From positions 127,137,001-127,201,000 of the forward strand of contig CP142453.1 in the NCBI GenBank assembly GCA_038049695.1: a stretch of 64,000 nucleotides of DNA, given 5' to 3'. A model generated the notes under the pieces. That model saw only the letters and a list, made by a program, of their open reading frames with translations, did not search any database and was not told the origin of the DNA. Origin of the DNA: Cinnamomum chago (lineage: Eukaryota; Streptophyta; Magnoliopsida; Laurales; Lauraceae). Positions 61,664 through 64,000 of this stretch are shown in pieces (the stretch's first letter is position 1; each line of letters starts with the position of its first letter). The position numbers and the translations under genes are program-made.

Positions 61664-64000
61664 ATCGGAGGGTCCCAACCCTTTGGGCTGAACTAATCCC
61701 TTCGGGCCCAGAGGGAAGCTTAATAAACTCCCCTGTAGCCCGGTGTACGTAATAGTGCAGTTTTGAACCTACAATCTCAGAGTACAAACCGTGGTCTTAT
61801 GCCAACTAAACTACCCCTTAGGATTGGCCGATGTCAGCTTAGCTGGTCCAATTCGAGATGAAAAGTAACGACGAATTGAACTGTGTTCAATTCAAACTAG
61901 CACGGGGCAAAAAGTAAGATATTACATTTTTAATTTATGAGATATCAAAATTAATTATAAACATATAAGAATATATTCATACATATTTATATAAAAACAG
62001 TCAAAACATCTTCAATCATAAATACAAGTGTTATCTTCACACAGGCCAATCATCATTTCAATCCCTCCGCACAAATTTCCTCTTTACCCTTTTGAAGCAG
62101 CATCAATACCATTTTAGAATCGATCAAACCGTTTTTTAGCTCTATATTTTAAAAAAAATGTATAAACATCTTAACTTTAAAAAGTCATAAATTATGAGAC
62201 TTTAAAACCACATGCTAGTGTTATTTGATTCCAGTAATAATTGGCCCACCTTGGATCAATGTATATATCTCTTAATTATGAATCCATGTGGGCCCACGGA
62301 AGTGTAATTATGGTGGAACAAACCTAGGGTCATTTGTCTATATAATCAGATCAGAAAATGATGCCAATAAGATTCAATCAAAAAAATTCCAACCTCAAAA
62401 TATTTTTATCACAAGCCTATCTATGAGGTGGTCTACCAGAAGATCGGGTCTAATTTTCGTTCGCGTATGACAATCTCTGAATAGAGTAGAACTCTATTTG
62501 GAAACTAAAAGAAAATGATATTTTTAATGAAAATTTTATCAGTGTGAATTGTTGAAAGGTGGGCCCCAAATAATAAAATAAAAGGGATGACAATTTTGAG
62601 AGGATGGAAGATAGGTGGTGTTGAGAGAGAGAATAATCCATAATCCATATTGACCTAGAAAACTAATATCTATGCATAATCCATGAGTGGGTCCCACTGC
62701 AGAAATAAGTTAAATGTGCGGGGCCCACTAATTGATTTGCATCCATTAAGAAACCAGATCTATGCATAATCCATGAGTGGGTCCCACTATAGAAATAAGT
62801 TAAATATGCGGGGCCCACTAATTGATTTATATCTATTAAGAAACCAGACAACGGCCAATAGGCTTGTCTCCCTCCATCAGTAGGGTCCACTCTTAGAAAA
62901 AAGGGGTTAAGAGAAGGTCATTCGGATTTCAACCAATACTGGAGTCCAATCTTAAAATATATTTAATACGAACTGGTGCCCACTACTAAATCCATTCATT
63001 TAGGGAAAAAAGCTGAAAGGAGAGTAAATGAGGAACAATTTGGATTTCAATCATCGGTAGGGCCCACAAAACTTATTTAACATGGGACACATTGATGATT
63101 GAAGATCTAAGGAAAAGAAAACAAACCGTTGATGATTAAAGATCTAAGGAAAAGAAAACAAACGACCGTAAAGATTTGATTATAATTTGAATAATGGCAA
63201 GAAATATGACTCAAATTCAAACGTTCATAAAACTCTCTTATGAGAAAGGTTTTAAGAGAGAAAGAGTAGCTAAGAGAGACTTTTTAGGGATGAATGTGGC
63301 ACCCCTTACAGTCCAAAGATACTTTTTAGGGATGAGGTGGCACCCCTCAAAGCCCACCTCCCCCTTTGCTTTAATATATATAAATTTCATGATTAACAAA
63401 TCATGAGGTTGTTGACGGGAGCAATGCTGAAAGGCTTGGATACATACACCCAGTGTTTTAAATACATTCAAATTTCCAATTTATATTCTCATTGAAACTT
63501 GGTTTTTCTTTTTGGATTCAAGGAGAAGAAACAAGCAGGTGAATCCACACCAGCAAGTGTAGATTTGATCAGCAATCTCTTCAAGGATGTTATGGATTTG
63601 ATCCTCGTGCGCTTGCCAGTAAAAGATGCGGTTAGGACTAGCATACTGTCAAAAAAATGGAGGTACAAGTGGGTTTCCATCCCTGATTTAGTTTTTTATA
63701 AGGATTGCTTGATGGAAGGTGCATCAGAAAAGGAGTATGCTCATGTTGTGGATCAAGTTCTATTCAATCATGTTGGCCCAATTTGCAAGTTTTCATGCAC
63801 GAATTATGTCCCAAGCCGTAGTCACATTGATCGCTGGATCACGTTCCTATCGAGGAATGGGATTAAAAAAATAATCATAGTGATGAATCTACTAGAAGAT
63901 CGATATGATGTGCCTTCCAGTATCTTCAACTGTCAAGAGCTGGATCATTTGGAGCTGCATCTCTGTAGGTTGAAAGTACCTCCAACATTCAATGGTTTCG
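61531..64000 (+). CDS. F-box/FBD/LRR-type protein, 5' part (truncated by window end)
   Basis: Two coding exons are inferred: ATG AAG at 61531-61536 (context GTCACCATGAAG) followed by a GT donor, then an exon from 63523 after TTTGGATTCAAG. They join in phase 0. The frame stays open to the window end, giving 161 codons plus one base. The F-box is DLISNLFKDVMDLILVRLPV then KDAVRTSILSKKWRYKW, as in plant F-box/FBD/LRR proteins of the At1g13570 group. The usual LPDD is changed to LFKD. The following CTNYVPSRSHIDRWITFLSR and ELDHLELHLCRLKVPP segments match the start of the LRR region. Such proteins are SCF ubiquitin-ligase substrate adaptors; the target here is unknown. The 2-kb intron contains a SINE and two duplications. 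Confidence 0.85.
61632..61822 (-). mobile_element. tRNA-derived SINE, copy 4, in the F-box intron
   Basis: On the minus strand it has an A-box-like GTAGTTTAGTTGG, a B-box-like GGTTCAAAACTG, the family 3' block (CTCTGGGCCCGAAGGGATTAG) and a poly(A) tail of about 29 (T-run on the plus strand). The long uninterrupted tail suggests recent insertion or later slippage. No clear target duplication. Confidence 0.85.
62670..62849. repeat. 90-bp tandem duplication in the F-box intron
   Basis: Units 62670-62759 and 62760-62849 begin CTATGCATAATCCATGAGTG and differ at only a few positions (for example CTGCAG/CTATAG and ATGTGCG/ATATGCG). Confidence 0.92.
63092..63347. repeat. Short direct duplications in the F-box intron
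   Basis: A 37-bp pair lies at 63092-63128 and 63129-63165 (core AGATCTAAGGAAAAGAAAAC). A 28-29 bp pair lies at about 63280-63309 and 63319-63347 (ACTTTTTAGGGATGA...GTGGCACCCCT). Confidence 0.85.

Overview
This is a window of nuclear DNA from a flowering plant. It has widely spaced genes with GT/AG introns, AT-rich spacers, several kinds of plant transposon and a decayed copy of plastid trnH. I cannot name the species. No operon, CRISPR, phage or other prokaryotic structure is present. All calls come from reading the sequence, and splice sites are inferred from motifs and family knowledge, not from transcripts.

Four protein-coding genes look real. (1) A DUF3527-family gene on the minus strand (11923-15114) has two coding exons and an inferred 5'-UTR intron. 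(2) A gene of unknown function on the plus strand (30047-31118) encodes a probable membrane protein. (3) A CCT-motif transcription-factor gene on the minus strand (37513-43889) has five in-phase coding exons totalling 428 codons and a TATA box near 44105. (4) The 5' part of an F-box/FBD/LRR gene on the plus strand (ATG at 61531) runs off the right edge. Three gene fragments are also present: a broken PRP19/MAC3 U-box copy (57462-58584, minus), one serine-carboxypeptidase exon (55334-55422, plus), and two orphan exon-like pieces of an unrecognised gene (51916-52143 and 52545-52639, minus).

Most of the rest is transposon history. At 5407-9413 an L1-type LINE is split by a 2.8-kb solo LTR with near-perfect target duplications. 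At 32708-35292 a decayed RTE-type LINE is interrupted by a tRNA-derived SINE with a 17-bp target duplication and by a 252-bp miniature LTR retrotransposon flanked by CCTAA. A second miniature LTR element (TRIM, 56709-57225) is flanked by TAGCC. Four copies of one tRNA-derived SINE family lie at about 10.1, 21.3, 32.8 and 61.7 kb. Non-autonomous DNA transposons include hAT-like elements (49100-49561; 58796-59220 with an 8-bp duplication), a G-rich Harbinger-like element (50189-50647, TAA duplication), and inverted-repeat elements at 38824-38987 and 53807-54482.

The observations I would check first are: a (GA/TC)14 microsatellite that supplies the T of a 5' splice site inside the CCT domain; the two miniature LTR elements; the nested insertions; arrays of short palindromic motifs in LTR-like DNA; and the many 23-37 bp direct tandem duplications across the window.
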